From: Sporosarcina koreensis
GTDB taxonomy: Bacteria > Bacillota > Bacilli > Bacillales_A > Planococcaceae
Direction of reading: 5' to 3'
DNA: 64,000 bases
Assembly (NCBI RefSeq): GCF_000826145.2
Contig: NZ_LN651333.1
Span: 62,001-126,000, forward strand
The first letter of the stretch is position 1. Each line of letters opens with the position of its first letter. Below are positions 33,631 through 42,258 of the stretch, one piece after another. Below the pieces are notes generated by a model, which did no database searches, was not told where the DNA came from, and was given only the letters and a program-made list of their open reading frames with translations. The translations under genes were made by a program, and so were the position numbers.

Positions 33631-34812
33631 TCAGAGCGGCTGATGAACCGGATCGTTGGTCGCGTCCTTCCGCCGTGTCCAGACGAAGGCAAGGACCGCT
33701 CCGCCGATCAGCACGATGGTGGCGAAATAGAACGGATAGTCGAGGTCGATATCGAACAGCATGCCGCCGAGGATCGGACCGAATACGTTGCCGATGCTTG
33801 TGAACATGGAGTTCATCCCACCGACGAATCCCTGCTCATTGCCCGCAATCTTCGAAAGGTAGGACGTCGCCGCCGGCCGGATCAGGTCGAAGCCGACGAA
33901 GACGACGATGGTGACAGCAAGGATCGCCGCATAGTGTGTCACAACCGTCATGGCTGCGACAAGCACCGCGGAGAACACCAGGCACCAGAAGATCAGCATC
34001 TTTTCCCCCATCCTTTTGGCGAGCCGGTCGAACAGGACGACTTGCGCGACAGCACCGACAATTCCGCTCCCCGTGATGATGATCGCGATATCCGCTGGCG
34101 TGAAGCCGAACTTGTGGTCGACGAACAGGCTGAAGATCGACTCGAACGACGCAAGGCCGAATGACAGGACGAAGATCAGGAGGAACACGATGAAATAGAT
34201 CGGCGCGAAAATCCTCTTGAAGCCCGGCTTCTTCTGATGACCCGACTCCTCATACTGCCGCTCAGGCTCCCGCAGCATGACCAGGGAGAAGATCGCTGCG
34301 AACAGTGCGAGACCTGCAGCGAAGAAGAACGGCACACGGGTTCCGAGACCTGCAAGGAACCCGCCGATCCCCGGCCCGAGGATGAACCCTGTCGAAATGG
34401 CCGCAGACATATAGCCGAGCGCTTTCGCCCGGGTTTCGTTGGTCGTGATATCCGCGATGAACGCAGTGACTGCCGGCATGATGAACGCCGCGCTCACGCC
34501 TCCGACAATCCGCGATGCGAACAGGACGGTCAGTGTCTGACCGATTGCGAACAGCAGTTCAGAGAAACTGAACATGAGCAGTCCCGCCACGATCATCTTC
34601 TTCCGGCCGATCGAGTCGACCCAGCGGCCGGACAGCGGGGAGGCCAGCAGCTGGGCGATCGCGAAGAACGCGACCATATAGCCGACCACCTGCCCCGACA
34701 GATGCAGTTCGTTCATGAGGGTCGGCATGACCGGGATGATCAGGCCGATGCCGAGGAACGCGATGAGCAGATTGGCGAGAAGCAGCCAAAGCGTCAGGGA
34801 TGTTTTCTTCAT
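33631..34812 (-). CDS. MFS multidrug exporter, NorA/Bmr-like
   Basis: 393 residues, twelve helices, from ATG 34812. Motif A is SPLSGRWVDSIGRKKMI (about 58-74) and the antiporter motif C reads GFILGPGIGGFLAG (about 134-147), both typical of 12-helix drug/H+ antiporters. Specificity is unknown. A long imperfect palindrome lies just upstream and may control it. Confidence 0.9.
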   Translation of the reverse strand: MKKTSLTLWLLLANLLIAFLGIGLIIPVMPTLMNELHLSGQVVGYMVAFFAIAQLLASPLSGRWVDSIGRKKMIVAGLLMFSFSELLFAIGQTLTVLFASRIVGGVSAAFIMPAVTAFIADITTNETRAKALGYMSAAISTGFILGPGIGGFLAGLGTRVPFFFAAGLALFAAIFSLVMLREPERQYEESGHQKKPGFKRIFAPIYFIVFLLIFVLSFGLASFESIFSLFVDHKFGFTPADIAIIITGSGIVGAVAQVVLFDRLAKRMGEKMLIFWCLVFSAVLVAAMTVVTHYAAILAVTIVVFVGFDLIRPAATSYLSKIAGNEQGFVGGMNSMFTSIGNVFGPILGGMLFDIDLDYPFYFATIVLIGGAVLAFVWTRRKDATNDPVHQPL

Positions 34813-34833
34813 AGGGGCACGCTCCAATAATAG

Positions 34834-34895
34834 ATTGAATTCAAAACAGTATATTTCCTTATCGTACTAGGAATACATGCTGTTCTCTATTCAAT
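34834..34895. promoter_or_regulatory. Long imperfect palindrome upstream of the MFS exporter
   Basis: ATTGAAT..AACAG..AT..TTCC at 34834-34858 is mirrored at 34870-34895 (GGAAT..AT.CTGTT..ATTCAAT), 11 nt apart. It sits where the exporter promoter should be. Could be an operator for a drug-sensing regulator or an mRNA leader hairpin. Confidence 0.45.
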
Positions 34896-34933
34896 TGCTC
34901 AGTGACTTGAGGCGTGTGTGAACAAATGGTGAC

Positions 34934-36628
34934 TCAGAAGGCACCGGCACCGCCGCCTCCGCCGCCTGCTCCTCCACCGCCGCCCCCGCCGCCAGACGAT
35001 GTGCTGACGTAGTGGGCGACCGCCTTGTCGGCATGCGTGAACTGCCGTGCGGTAATCCCCGCGATGACGAAATACGGGAGGACCGCCGGGTTCTGGCTGA
35101 ACAGCGGGGCGGCTTCCAGTCCAGTCATGTCCTCTTTCTTGAAGTCGTTCGTACCGACTGCATAGATGACCGCCCGCTGCTGTTCATCGTCGAGCCGATC
35201 CGAGAAATCCGTTTCCGTCATATGCGGCATTCGTTCAGCGAACGATTTCCACTGCCTGCGGATCCCATAGCCTTTGACAGTATACGGACGGTTGAAGATC
35301 CCTGTGAAGATCAGCAGCAGCACGAGCGGGATGAACCCGAGGAGCCACCACGGGTGACCGTAGAATGCATAGCCGATCATGAGCGGGACTAGCGCGAGTC
35401 CTGCCAGGATGGACACCCAGGCATAGACGGGCGCTTTCTCTTTCAGTCCCGCCTCGCTGACCTCCTTGGAGACCGCGGTATTCCACTCGGACTGGGCTTT
35501 GCTGTAGGCGACCGCCGCCTTTTCAGCCGCTTTGTCCTTGCTGCTGAGTACGTCCATATCGCTGAACCGGAACGTCTCGCCGTCCCCGAGATCATCGAAC
35601 AGCCATTCCAAGAGCAGGCGTTCATGCTCATGATCCGTCGCGCGGCTGAGCATCCGGAAGCCGTCCTCCCCATCCCGCGCGATATAGCCTTTGCGCATCA
35701 GATCGAGCAGCGCTGCGGTCTGCAGGGACTCCGGTTTCGCCAGGTCCTGTGTGAATTTCAGCGTCGCCGGAAGGCTCATTTCCTGTTCCGGGACGAAATA
35801 CGGATCCGGATAAATATCTTCCGCTTCTTCGATCCGGGCTTTCTTTCGGCGCCCCATGTTCACCAGCAGGGCAGCGAATACCGCGATGCCGATCCCGAGC
35901 GTGACTGGCGCCGCAGTCCTGCCGATCTCCTCGAACTTCTCATAACGGGCCAGCTTCGCTTCCTGCTGTTCCTTCTCTTTCGATAGTTCAGGGCCGATTG
36001 CTGCGGGAGACGACGTGGTCAATGCCGGGAACAGCCCGGCCGGATAGCCGACCCGGATATCGGCGTTCTTCTCTGACGGAACTTTGCCAAGACGGAATGT
36101 GACCGTTCCGTCCTGATCGATGATCGGTTCGGCAAGCGCTGCGTCGTATCCGAAGGCGATGACGTCCCCGGCAGGCACCGCTGCCGGCGGATGGATCGTG
36201 ATGGAGACATCCCGGAAGGCCGTTTCGTTGCGGTCATCAAAGAACGGCCAGTAGAATTCCGCCATGTCGCTGTATCCCCGGACGCCTCCGGCTATCGTAT
36301 AGGTCAGCTGGATCTTGACGGTTTCGTCCTTCGCTTTCCGGTGGATCTTATAATCGCCGGCCCCGCCCTCCACGGTCAGCTCCGTTCCGTTCTCCGAAGC
36401 CTCGAGTCCTTTGATGGTGCTGCCTTTCTTCGGATAGATGGCCCGTGTGATCCCGTTGAAGGAACCGCTGAACCGGTATGTCAGCTCCTCTGTCACATGG
36501 ACCTGTCCATTTTCCTTTAGCTGGGCATCGATATCGAAGCCTTCAATGTCGAAACTCTTCGCAGACACGGCAACCGGCAGCATCAGGAACAATGCCAGCA
36601 CCAGCAGGCCGCTCATCAGTTTTTTCAT
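34934..36628 (-). CDS. DUF2207 membrane protein
   Basis: 564 residues from ATG 36628. Signal peptide (about 1-24, cut near VSAKS), extracytoplasmic DUF2207 domain (about 27-215), helix (about 238-256), a cytoplasmic winged-helix-like part with LQTAALLDLMRKGYI, two helices (about 397-440), and a C-terminal tail of Gly runs with Ala and Ser ending GAF. The YPKKGSTIKG and YRFSGSFNGITRAIYP stretches match DUF2207. Function unknown. The Gly tail is typical of the family. Confidence 0.88.
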   Translation of the reverse strand: MKKLMSGLLVLALFLMLPVAVSAKSFDIEGFDIDAQLKENGQVHVTEELTYRFSGSFNGITRAIYPKKGSTIKGLEASENGTELTVEGGAGDYKIHRKAKDETVKIQLTYTIAGGVRGYSDMAEFYWPFFDDRNETAFRDVSITIHPPAAVPAGDVIAFGYDAALAEPIIDQDGTVTFRLGKVPSEKNADIRVGYPAGLFPALTTSSPAAIGPELSKEKEQQEAKLARYEKFEEIGRTAAPVTLGIGIAVFAALLVNMGRRKKARIEEAEDIYPDPYFVPEQEMSLPATLKFTQDLAKPESLQTAALLDLMRKGYIARDGEDGFRMLSRATDHEHERLLLEWLFDDLGDGETFRFSDMDVLSSKDKAAEKAAVAYSKAQSEWNTAVSKEVSEAGLKEKAPVYAWVSILAGLALVPLMIGYAFYGHPWWLLGFIPLVLLLIFTGIFNRPYTVKGYGIRRQWKSFAERMPHMTETDFSDRLDDEQQRAVIYAVGTNDFKKEDMTGLEAAPLFSQNPAVLPYFVIAGITARQFTHADKAVAHYVSTSSGGGGGGGGAGGGGGGAGAF

Positions 36629-36725
36629 AGGAATCACCTCTTTCTGTACATACGGACCAGTTTGGCGATAGTTTCAATTCTCCGTCATTTCTGGACGTGA
36701 CCCGGTCGGAATCCGCATGGTGTCA

Positions 36726-37667
36726 TTACCTGTTCTGCCGGCTGTAATGATGCTTTGCGCGTTCCGCAATGACATCGATCGGCGCCAGTTCCGCACGGAT
36801 GACGTCCGCTTCCGGGCAGCTCGCCTTCAGTTTCTCCGTCAGCCGGCCGAACAGCCGGTCGAAATGCCGCAGGTTGCCGCCCGTGCAGTGGATCGGGCAT
36901 GTCCGCCCGGTAAGTCCGAGACGCCGCATGGCCGCTTCTGTCATCGCTGCGAGTTCCTCCGCCGCCTCGTCGACGAGCCGGATCGCTGTCCGGTCGCCTT
37001 CTGCGGCAGCTTCCGCAAGTTCACGTGTCAGTCCGGCCGCCGTATGCCCGGAATATGCCGGTCCGTTCACCCAGTTGCACAGGTCGTCGACGGACATCAT
37101 CCGGAGATGGGCCAGCACTTTTCCGGTCAGGGAGGTGGCGGGCTCCCGGCCATCCGCCGCCCGGAAGACCGCGTCGATCACCCGCATGCCCATCCAGCGG
37201 CCTCCGCCCCCATCGCCCGTCCGGTGGCCCCAGCCGCCTGCACGGATGACCGTTCCCGCCTCGTCCTGCGCAAAGGCGATCGCGCCCGTGCCGGAAATCA
37301 GCAGGACGCCGGGCTCGTCATGCGCCAGGCCTTTCAGTACGGCGAACGCATCATTTTCGACCAGCAGGCTGCCGGCTGACAGACCGTGCTTGCTGAAGAT
37401 CTCCTGCAGCATCACGGTGATCCGTTCTTCATCTTCCGCCGTGTCCGTCCCTGCCAGCGCGAAGGCGGCCGTGTCGATGACGCCACCCGGGCAATACGGC
37501 AGCAGTTCCGCAGCCGCCTCTTCCATGACCTTCCGGAATGCCGGTTCCCCGACCGCATGCCAATTGGAACCGCCTTTTTCCGAAGCGTACAGTTCCGCCC
37601 CGGTTCCGTCCCTCAGGGAGAACGCCGTTTTCGAGCCGCCTCCGTCGACTGCGAGCAGGCGGGTCAT
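36726..37667 (-). CDS. N-acetylglucosamine kinase-like, BadF/BcrA ATPase family
   Basis: 313 residues. The ASKHA phosphate-1 loop AVDGGGSKT is at 6-14, LISGTGAIAFA holds phosphate-2, and GGWGHRTGDGGGGRWMG is the family signature. These enzymes phosphorylate GlcNAc or related amino sugars (Bacillus MurK type). Coupled to the HAD phosphatase gene by ATGA overlap, so kinase and phosphatase act in one pathway. Confidence 0.85.
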   Translation of the reverse strand: MTRLLAVDGGGSKTAFSLRDGTGAELYASEKGGSNWHAVGEPAFRKVMEEAAAELLPYCPGGVIDTAAFALAGTDTAEDEERITVMLQEIFSKHGLSAGSLLVENDAFAVLKGLAHDEPGVLLISGTGAIAFAQDEAGTVIRAGGWGHRTGDGGGGRWMGMRVIDAVFRAADGREPATSLTGKVLAHLRMMSVDDLCNWVNGPAYSGHTAAGLTRELAEAAAEGDRTAIRLVDEAAEELAAMTEAAMRRLGLTGRTCPIHCTGGNLRHFDRLFGRLTEKLKASCPEADVIRAELAPIDVIAERAKHHYSRQNR

Positions 37668-38332
37668 ACGCAGGCACCGCCGTCATCCGGCTGACCGAGC
37701 AGCGCGTAATCGAAATCGGCGAACGATTCCATCAGCTGGCCTTTTTCATGGAAGGACAGCGAACGCGTCACGTCATTCGGGATGATGAGGCAGTGGATGC
37801 CAGCGCTGATGGCCGCGATGGATCCGTTATAGGAGTCCTCCACAGCGATCGCCTCATCCGCTGTCACGCCGAGCCGGTCGAGGGCGGTCAGGTAGATGGC
37901 CGGATCCGGCTTGACCGTTTCCACATCATCTGCGGAGACGATGATCGGGAAATAGCTGATCAGGCCGTATTTCGTCAGGAAGCCCTCGATCCACTCGCGG
38001 GTGGAACTGCTGGCGACCGCCATGGCGATGCCGCGGGCCTCCAGTTGCTTTGCGGTCTCCAGGAATCCGTCACGGAGTGTCAGCTGTTCACGGATGATCT
38101 CGAACCGGGCATTGACCAGTTCGTGGAACTCCGCGCGGTCGAGCGTGAAACCGAGGGTCTCCTCGATCCGGTCGAACAGTTTGCCGTCGGTGGAGCCGAC
38201 CACTTTCACGAATTCGTCCAGCGTCAGATCGAATCCGTGCCGCTCCTTCAAGATCTGCTGATAAATATCGAACCAGGCGGATTCCGTATCGATGATCGTT
38301 CCGTCAAAGTCGAAAATGACTGCTTTCTTCAC
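37664..38332 (-). CDS. HAD-IA family phosphatase
   Basis: 222 residues from GTG 38332 (MKKAVIFDFDGTIIDTES), the usual start of the family. The catalytic D8xD10 is in FDFDGT, motif II Ser in VASSSTREW, motif III Lys in VKPDPAIY and motif IV in AVEDSYNG. Similar to YhcW/phosphoglucomutase-type HAD enzymes acting on sugar phosphates. Overlaps the sugar-kinase gene by 4 nt. Confidence 0.88.
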   Translation of the reverse strand: MKKAVIFDFDGTIIDTESAWFDIYQQILKERHGFDLTLDEFVKVVGSTDGKLFDRIEETLGFTLDRAEFHELVNARFEIIREQLTLRDGFLETAKQLEARGIAMAVASSSTREWIEGFLTKYGLISYFPIIVSADDVETVKPDPAIYLTALDRLGVTADEAIAVEDSYNGSIAAISAGIHCLIIPNDVTRSLSFHEKGQLMESFADFDYALLGQPDDGGACV

Positions 38333-38499
38333 TGCATTTCCCCATTTCTGCTCATGTTGTCTTCTGCTTGTTTTCATTATAGGCGGCAGCCCTGTCCGAG
38401 TCGACCCTTTCCGCCCCTTCTTCCGTTTCGAATAGTCTGGCAGCTGACGGACGGGTTTGCTATACTTTGGAATCATGTACATGACGAGGAGGAGCATTG

Positions 38500-39147
38500 A
38501 TGAAATTGACAAACCTGGCGATCGGTCTTCCGCAAACCATCCGGACAGCGAAAGACCGCGGCCTGCTGACCGGCATCTGCAAGGAGACCGCAAGCGAAGC
38601 GTATTTGACGGCGGATGGGTTCCGTCAGGATGATGTGGCGGATAAGAAACACCATGGCGGGCCGGATCGGGCGGTCTGTGTGTATCCTGCTGAGCACTAT
38701 TCACTTTGGAATGAAAAATTCGGCTGCGAACTGCCGCCAGCTGCGTTCGGAGAGAATCTGACCGTTCAGGGGATGTCGGAAGCCGACGTCCGGATCGGCG
38801 ATATTTTCCAAGTCGGAGAGACGTTCATCCAAGTGACGCAGGGCCGTATCCCGTGCAGCACGATCGACCAGCGTCTGGGACATCCGGTCATGAAGGGGAT
38901 GATCGAGACAGGATTCACCGGGTACTTATGCCGGGTGGTTCAGGAAGGGAAGATATGTGCCGATTCTGCAATTTCGCTGGCGGCGCGGAGTAAAAACAGT
39001 GTTTCCGTGCTCGAGGCGAACACCATCTACTTCCACCGGCCGGAGGACATCGAAGGGATCCGCCGGGTGCTGGCCATCGAGTCACTCGCAGAAGACTGGC
39101 GCCGGAAATTCGGGAAGCGGCTCGATGCTGCGCTCGCCAAACTGTAA
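38500..39147 (+). CDS. MOSC domain protein, YiiM-like
   Basis: 215 residues from ATG 38500 (GAGGAGG upstream). Motifs DKKHHGGPDRAVCVYP, FGENLTV, RIGDIFQVGETFIQVTQGRIPCSTI with the conserved Cys of MOSC proteins. MOSC proteins handle molybdenum-cofactor sulfur; YiiM acts on N-hydroxylated bases. Alone here. Confidence 0.85.
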   Translation: MKLTNLAIGLPQTIRTAKDRGLLTGICKETASEAYLTADGFRQDDVADKKHHGGPDRAVCVYPAEHYSLWNEKFGCELPPAAFGENLTVQGMSEADVRIGDIFQVGETFIQVTQGRIPCSTIDQRLGHPVMKGMIETGFTGYLCRVVQEGKICADSAISLAARSKNSVSVLEANTIYFHRPEDIEGIRRVLAIESLAEDWRRKFGKRLDAALAKL

Positions 39148-39167
39148 GGTAAAACGGAATTGCCGGG

Positions 39168-39196
39168 TTGCCAGAAATTTTTACCTGTTGTATACT
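39168..39196 (+). promoter_or_regulatory. Sigma-A promoter of the ykoEDC operon
   Basis: TTGCCA and TATACT with a 17-bp spacer, about 20 nt before the riboswitch. Confidence 0.7.
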
Positions 39197-39213
39197 CGAG
39201 TCACTTACATAAC

Positions 39214-39312
39214 TGACCGTACGGGTGCTTGAGTGAATCAGGCTGAGATAGCAGATGAATCCGCTGCTGACCGCATCTGATCTGGGTAATGCCAGCGTAG
39301 AGAGCCGTGATC
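39214..39312 (+). ncRNA. TPP riboswitch (THI element)
   Basis: The conserved TPP-riboswitch pieces occur in order: ACGGGTGC, GGCTGAGA, ACCGCATCTGATCTGGGTAA and TGCCAGCGTAGAG. They match the pyrimidine- and pyrophosphate-binding arms. It lies in the leader of ykoEDC and is followed by a terminator (39348-39378), so TPP binding probably stops transcription. Confidence 0.92.
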
Positions 39313-39347
39313 GAGGGATCATGAACGGGGCCCGGGACCCCACACTC

Positions 39348-39378
39348 GACCGTCTGCGCTTTCAGACGGTCTTTTTTT
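39348..39378 (+). terminator. Riboswitch-controlled terminator
   Basis: GACCGTCTG pairs with CAGACGGTC and is followed by seven Ts. It is placed between the riboswitch and the ykoE start, as in attenuation. Confidence 0.9.
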
Positions 39379-39411
39379 GTGAGATTTACAAGAAAAGAGG
39401 AGTGGAAACGG

Positions 39412-39981
39412 ATGAAGAAACTGAAGTTCACCGACCTGCTGATCACGATCATGGTCGGCGTCGTGTTCGGGATCCTGATGAAGTTCTGGGATGATCTGTA
39501 TACGGTGGTGAAGCCGCTGATGCCGGTGGCACGCCAGCTGCTGTACGGCATGTGGTTCATGAATGGGGTGTTCGCGGCCCTGCTGATCCGCAAACCGGGC
39601 GCGGCACTGATTGCGAGTATCGCGGGGGCCGCTCTGTCGGCGTTCATCGGACATGGGCTGGAAGTGCTGATCTATGGCTTCGCACAAGGGCTTGCGGCAG
39701 AGCTGCTGTTCGCCGCTTTCCGCTACCGGAAGTTCTCGGTTCCGATCGCCGGACTTGCCGGTATCGCTTCGTGTGCGACGAGTTTCGGTCTTGATATGTT
39801 TTACGGGTACGCGGAGCTTGAACCGTGGGCGCTCTTTGTGAAATACGGCCTGCGCGTGGTCAGCGCCTTCATCTTCACCGGGGTTTTTGCGGTGCTGATC
39901 ATCCGGGCACTGGAGGCGACCGGCGTGACGCAATCGATACGTCCTGTGTCGAAAGACGAATACTCGCTGCTTGACCGATGA
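39412..39981 (+). CDS. ykoE: YkoE, substrate-binding subunit of thiamine-precursor ECF transporter
   Basis: 189 residues from ATG 39412 (AAGAGGAG upstream). About five to six helices; FTDLLITIMVGVVFGI and a C-terminal polar tail are typical of YkoE. It is the S component binding a hydroxymethylpyrimidine-type thiamine precursor. The TPP riboswitch upstream supports the substrate. ykoD starts in an ATGA overlap. Confidence 0.9.
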   Translation: MKKLKFTDLLITIMVGVVFGILMKFWDDLYTVVKPLMPVARQLLYGMWFMNGVFAALLIRKPGAALIASIAGAALSAFIGHGLEVLIYGFAQGLAAELLFAAFRYRKFSVPIAGLAGIASCATSFGLDMFYGYAELEPWALFVKYGLRVVSAFIFTGVFAVLIIRALEATGVTQSIRPVSKDEYSLLDR

Positions 39982-41459
39982 GAAGGAACGATAGTGCAGC
40001 CGTGACGATCCGCAACTTGCGGCTGAAGTTCCCGGGCGAAGAAAAGCTGCTGTTCAGGGATCTCTCGTTTTCCGTGAAGCGCGGGGAGAAGGTGCTGCTG
40101 CTTGGGCCGAGCGGCTGCGGCAAGTCGACGCTCCTGCAGGTGGCGAGCGGCATCGTGCCAGATTCCTATGAACTCCCGATGAAAGCGGACGTCCTGGAGA
40201 TCCCTTCGTCGTCCGGTTTTGTCTTCCAGGATCCGGATACCCAGTTCTGCATGCCATTTGTCGATGAAGAGCTCGCGTTCGTGCTCGAGAACCTGGCCGT
40301 GCCGCGGGAGGAGATGCAAGGGAAGATCCGGGACGTCCTGTCGCGGGTCGGTCTTCATCTGGAGGATATCCATACACCGATCCTCGAACTGTCACAAGGC
40401 ATGAAGCAGCGGCTCGCTCTGGCATCCGTCCTGCTGATGGAACCGGACGTCCTGTTTCTGGACGAGCCGTCCGCCCTGCTCGATCCGGAAGGCACGGAAC
40501 AGATCTGGTCATCGATCCGGAAAGCTGCTGCTGAGCGGACCGTTGTGATCGTGGAGCATAAGATCGAGCAGATCGCCGGCTGGATCGACCGGGTCGTCCT
40601 GTTCACGGATGATGGTGCGATTCTAGCGGACGGCCGCCCGGACGAGGTATTCCGCCAGTATCATGAGGAGCTGATCCGGTACGGCATCTGGTATCCGGGG
40701 GTCTGGGAGGAGTACGTATCGTCTCCCGCCTGTTGCAGATTGCTGGAAGACCGGCGCCGCCCTGGGGACACGGCCGCGGTCAGGATGGCGTCGTTCTCCG
40801 GGTATCGCGGCAAGAAGTCGGTGATCCATGCCAAGGAAGCGGCTGCCCGGGCGGGAGCGTGGGTTGCCGTCCTCGGAAAGAACGGCTCCGGCAAAAGTTC
40901 GCTGCTGCTGTCGATCATGCAGCTGCTGAAGACGGAGGGACTGCTGGAAGTGAAGGGACGGGAGATTGTCGCGAAGAAACGGCGGAGGAACGTGCCGGAC
41001 GGGCTGTCACTCGTCTTCCAGAATCCTGAATTGCAGTTCGTTGCAGATTCATTGATAGCAGAACTGACCGTCTCCATGCAGGCACTGCCTGCGGATGAGG
41101 CGGAGCGCAGGGCTTCCGCGCTGCTGGAGAAGTTCGGACTTCCCGATGACCGGCAGCGCCATCCTTATCAGCTGTCCGTCGGGCAGAAACGCCGGCTCAG
41201 TGTCGCGACTGCACTGACCGGGACGACGGACGTGCTGCTGCTGGATGAACCGACGTTTGGCCAGGACGCCCGCAATACGTTCGTCATGCTCGAAATGCTC
41301 GAGGAGCTGCGGAGGGACGGGCTGACGATCATCATGGTGACGCACGACCTGTCCATTGCCGAGCATTTTGCCACGGATATCTGGACCGTGAGTGAAGGCC
41401 GGCTTGTCTCTGCCGTTCCAGTGGGAGGTGCTGCGGATGCCCGCCTGGTTCACGCCTGA
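39978..41459 (+). CDS. ykoD: YkoD, double-ATPase subunit of ECF transporter
   Basis: 493 residues, two fused ABC ATPases. Half 1: Walker A GPSGCGKST (43-51), signature LSQGM (138-142), Walker B VLFLDEP. Half 2: Walker A GKNGSGKSS (300-308), signature LSVGQKRR, Walker B VLLLDEP and HD switch. Such fused energising subunits drive YkoE/YkoC uptake. Overlaps both neighbouring genes. Confidence 0.92.
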   Translation: MRRNDSAAVTIRNLRLKFPGEEKLLFRDLSFSVKRGEKVLLLGPSGCGKSTLLQVASGIVPDSYELPMKADVLEIPSSSGFVFQDPDTQFCMPFVDEELAFVLENLAVPREEMQGKIRDVLSRVGLHLEDIHTPILELSQGMKQRLALASVLLMEPDVLFLDEPSALLDPEGTEQIWSSIRKAAAERTVVIVEHKIEQIAGWIDRVVLFTDDGAILADGRPDEVFRQYHEELIRYGIWYPGVWEEYVSSPACCRLLEDRRRPGDTAAVRMASFSGYRGKKSVIHAKEAAARAGAWVAVLGKNGSGKSSLLLSIMQLLKTEGLLEVKGREIVAKKRRRNVPDGLSLVFQNPELQFVADSLIAELTVSMQALPADEAERRASALLEKFGLPDDRQRHPYQLSVGQKRRLSVATALTGTTDVLLLDEPTFGQDARNTFVMLEMLEELRRDGLTIIMVTHDLSIAEHFATDIWTVSEGRLVSAVPVGGAADARLVHA

Positions 41460-42213
41460 ACGGACGACGTGGCTGTTCCGTGTCAATCCCGCGCTGAAGT
41501 TCGCCGTGTTCACCGTGCTGCTGCTCGTCATGCTGTTCAATCGGAACTTGCCGCTTGCCGCCTGGCTCGCTGTGCTGTTCGCCGTTCTGCTGTACGGATT
41601 CAGCGGCTACTCATGGAAGAAGCTGCTGCTGCTAACGATTCCGATCGTGCTGTCGTTCGCGTCTTCCGCTGTGACGATGATGCTGTTCGGCAAGGGAGAT
41701 ACGGTGCTGTGGCAATGGGGGCTTTTCAAAGTATCTGAAGAGAGCGTAAGGCACGGTCTGCTGCTCGGCATGAAATCCCTGTCGTTCGGATTCGCGGGGT
41801 TCGCATTCCTGCTGACGGTCGAACCGGTGCTGTTCTTCTACGCGATGATGCAGCAATTCCGGATGCCGTCGAAGTATGCGTACAGCTTCATCGCCGCGAT
41901 CCGTCTGCTGCCGGTGGTCGTCGAGGAGATCCAGGTGCGGAACAATGCGCTCAAGGTGCGCGGCATCACCTTCTCGCGCGGCGTGAAGGGAGTCGGGGAG
42001 CGGATCCAGTCCTATACCGTGCCGCTGTTCGCCCAGAGTATCCGGCGCGCTCAGCGGATTGCAGTTGCGATGGAATCGAAGCAGTATCAGATGGGCGCGG
42101 AACGGACGTATTACTACCCGACCTCGTACAGCCGGATGGATGCCGTCTTTCTCTCCGTCATGGCTGGAAGCCTGTGTTTGATTGCCTGGCTCGTTGTGGA
42201 GTTTCCATATTAA
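41437..42213 (+). CDS. ykoC: YkoC, transmembrane subunit of ECF transporter
   Basis: 258 residues from ATG 41437, with GGGAGG 7 nt upstream and starting inside ykoD. Four to six helices and the two ECF-T coupling motifs with Ala-Arg/Gly patterns (NNALKVRGIT and RRAQRIAVAMESKQY). It couples the ATPases to the S component. ykoF, often found with these genes, is absent. Confidence 0.9.
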   Translation: MPAWFTPERTTWLFRVNPALKFAVFTVLLLVMLFNRNLPLAAWLAVLFAVLLYGFSGYSWKKLLLLTIPIVLSFASSAVTMMLFGKGDTVLWQWGLFKVSEESVRHGLLLGMKSLSFGFAGFAFLLTVEPVLFFYAMMQQFRMPSKYAYSFIAAIRLLPVVVEEIQVRNNALKVRGITFSRGVKGVGERIQSYTVPLFAQSIRRAQRIAVAMESKQYQMGAERTYYYPTSYSRMDAVFLSVMAGSLCLIAWLVVEFPY

Positions 42214-42220
42214 GTGAGTG

Positions 42221-42250
42221 AAGGACACCTCGTGATGGGGTGTCCTTTTT
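42221..42250 (+). terminator. Terminator of ykoEDC
   Basis: AAGGACACC pairs with GGTGTCCTT and is followed by Ts, shortly after the ykoC stop. Confidence 0.85.
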
Positions 42251-42258
42251 GTATGGGA

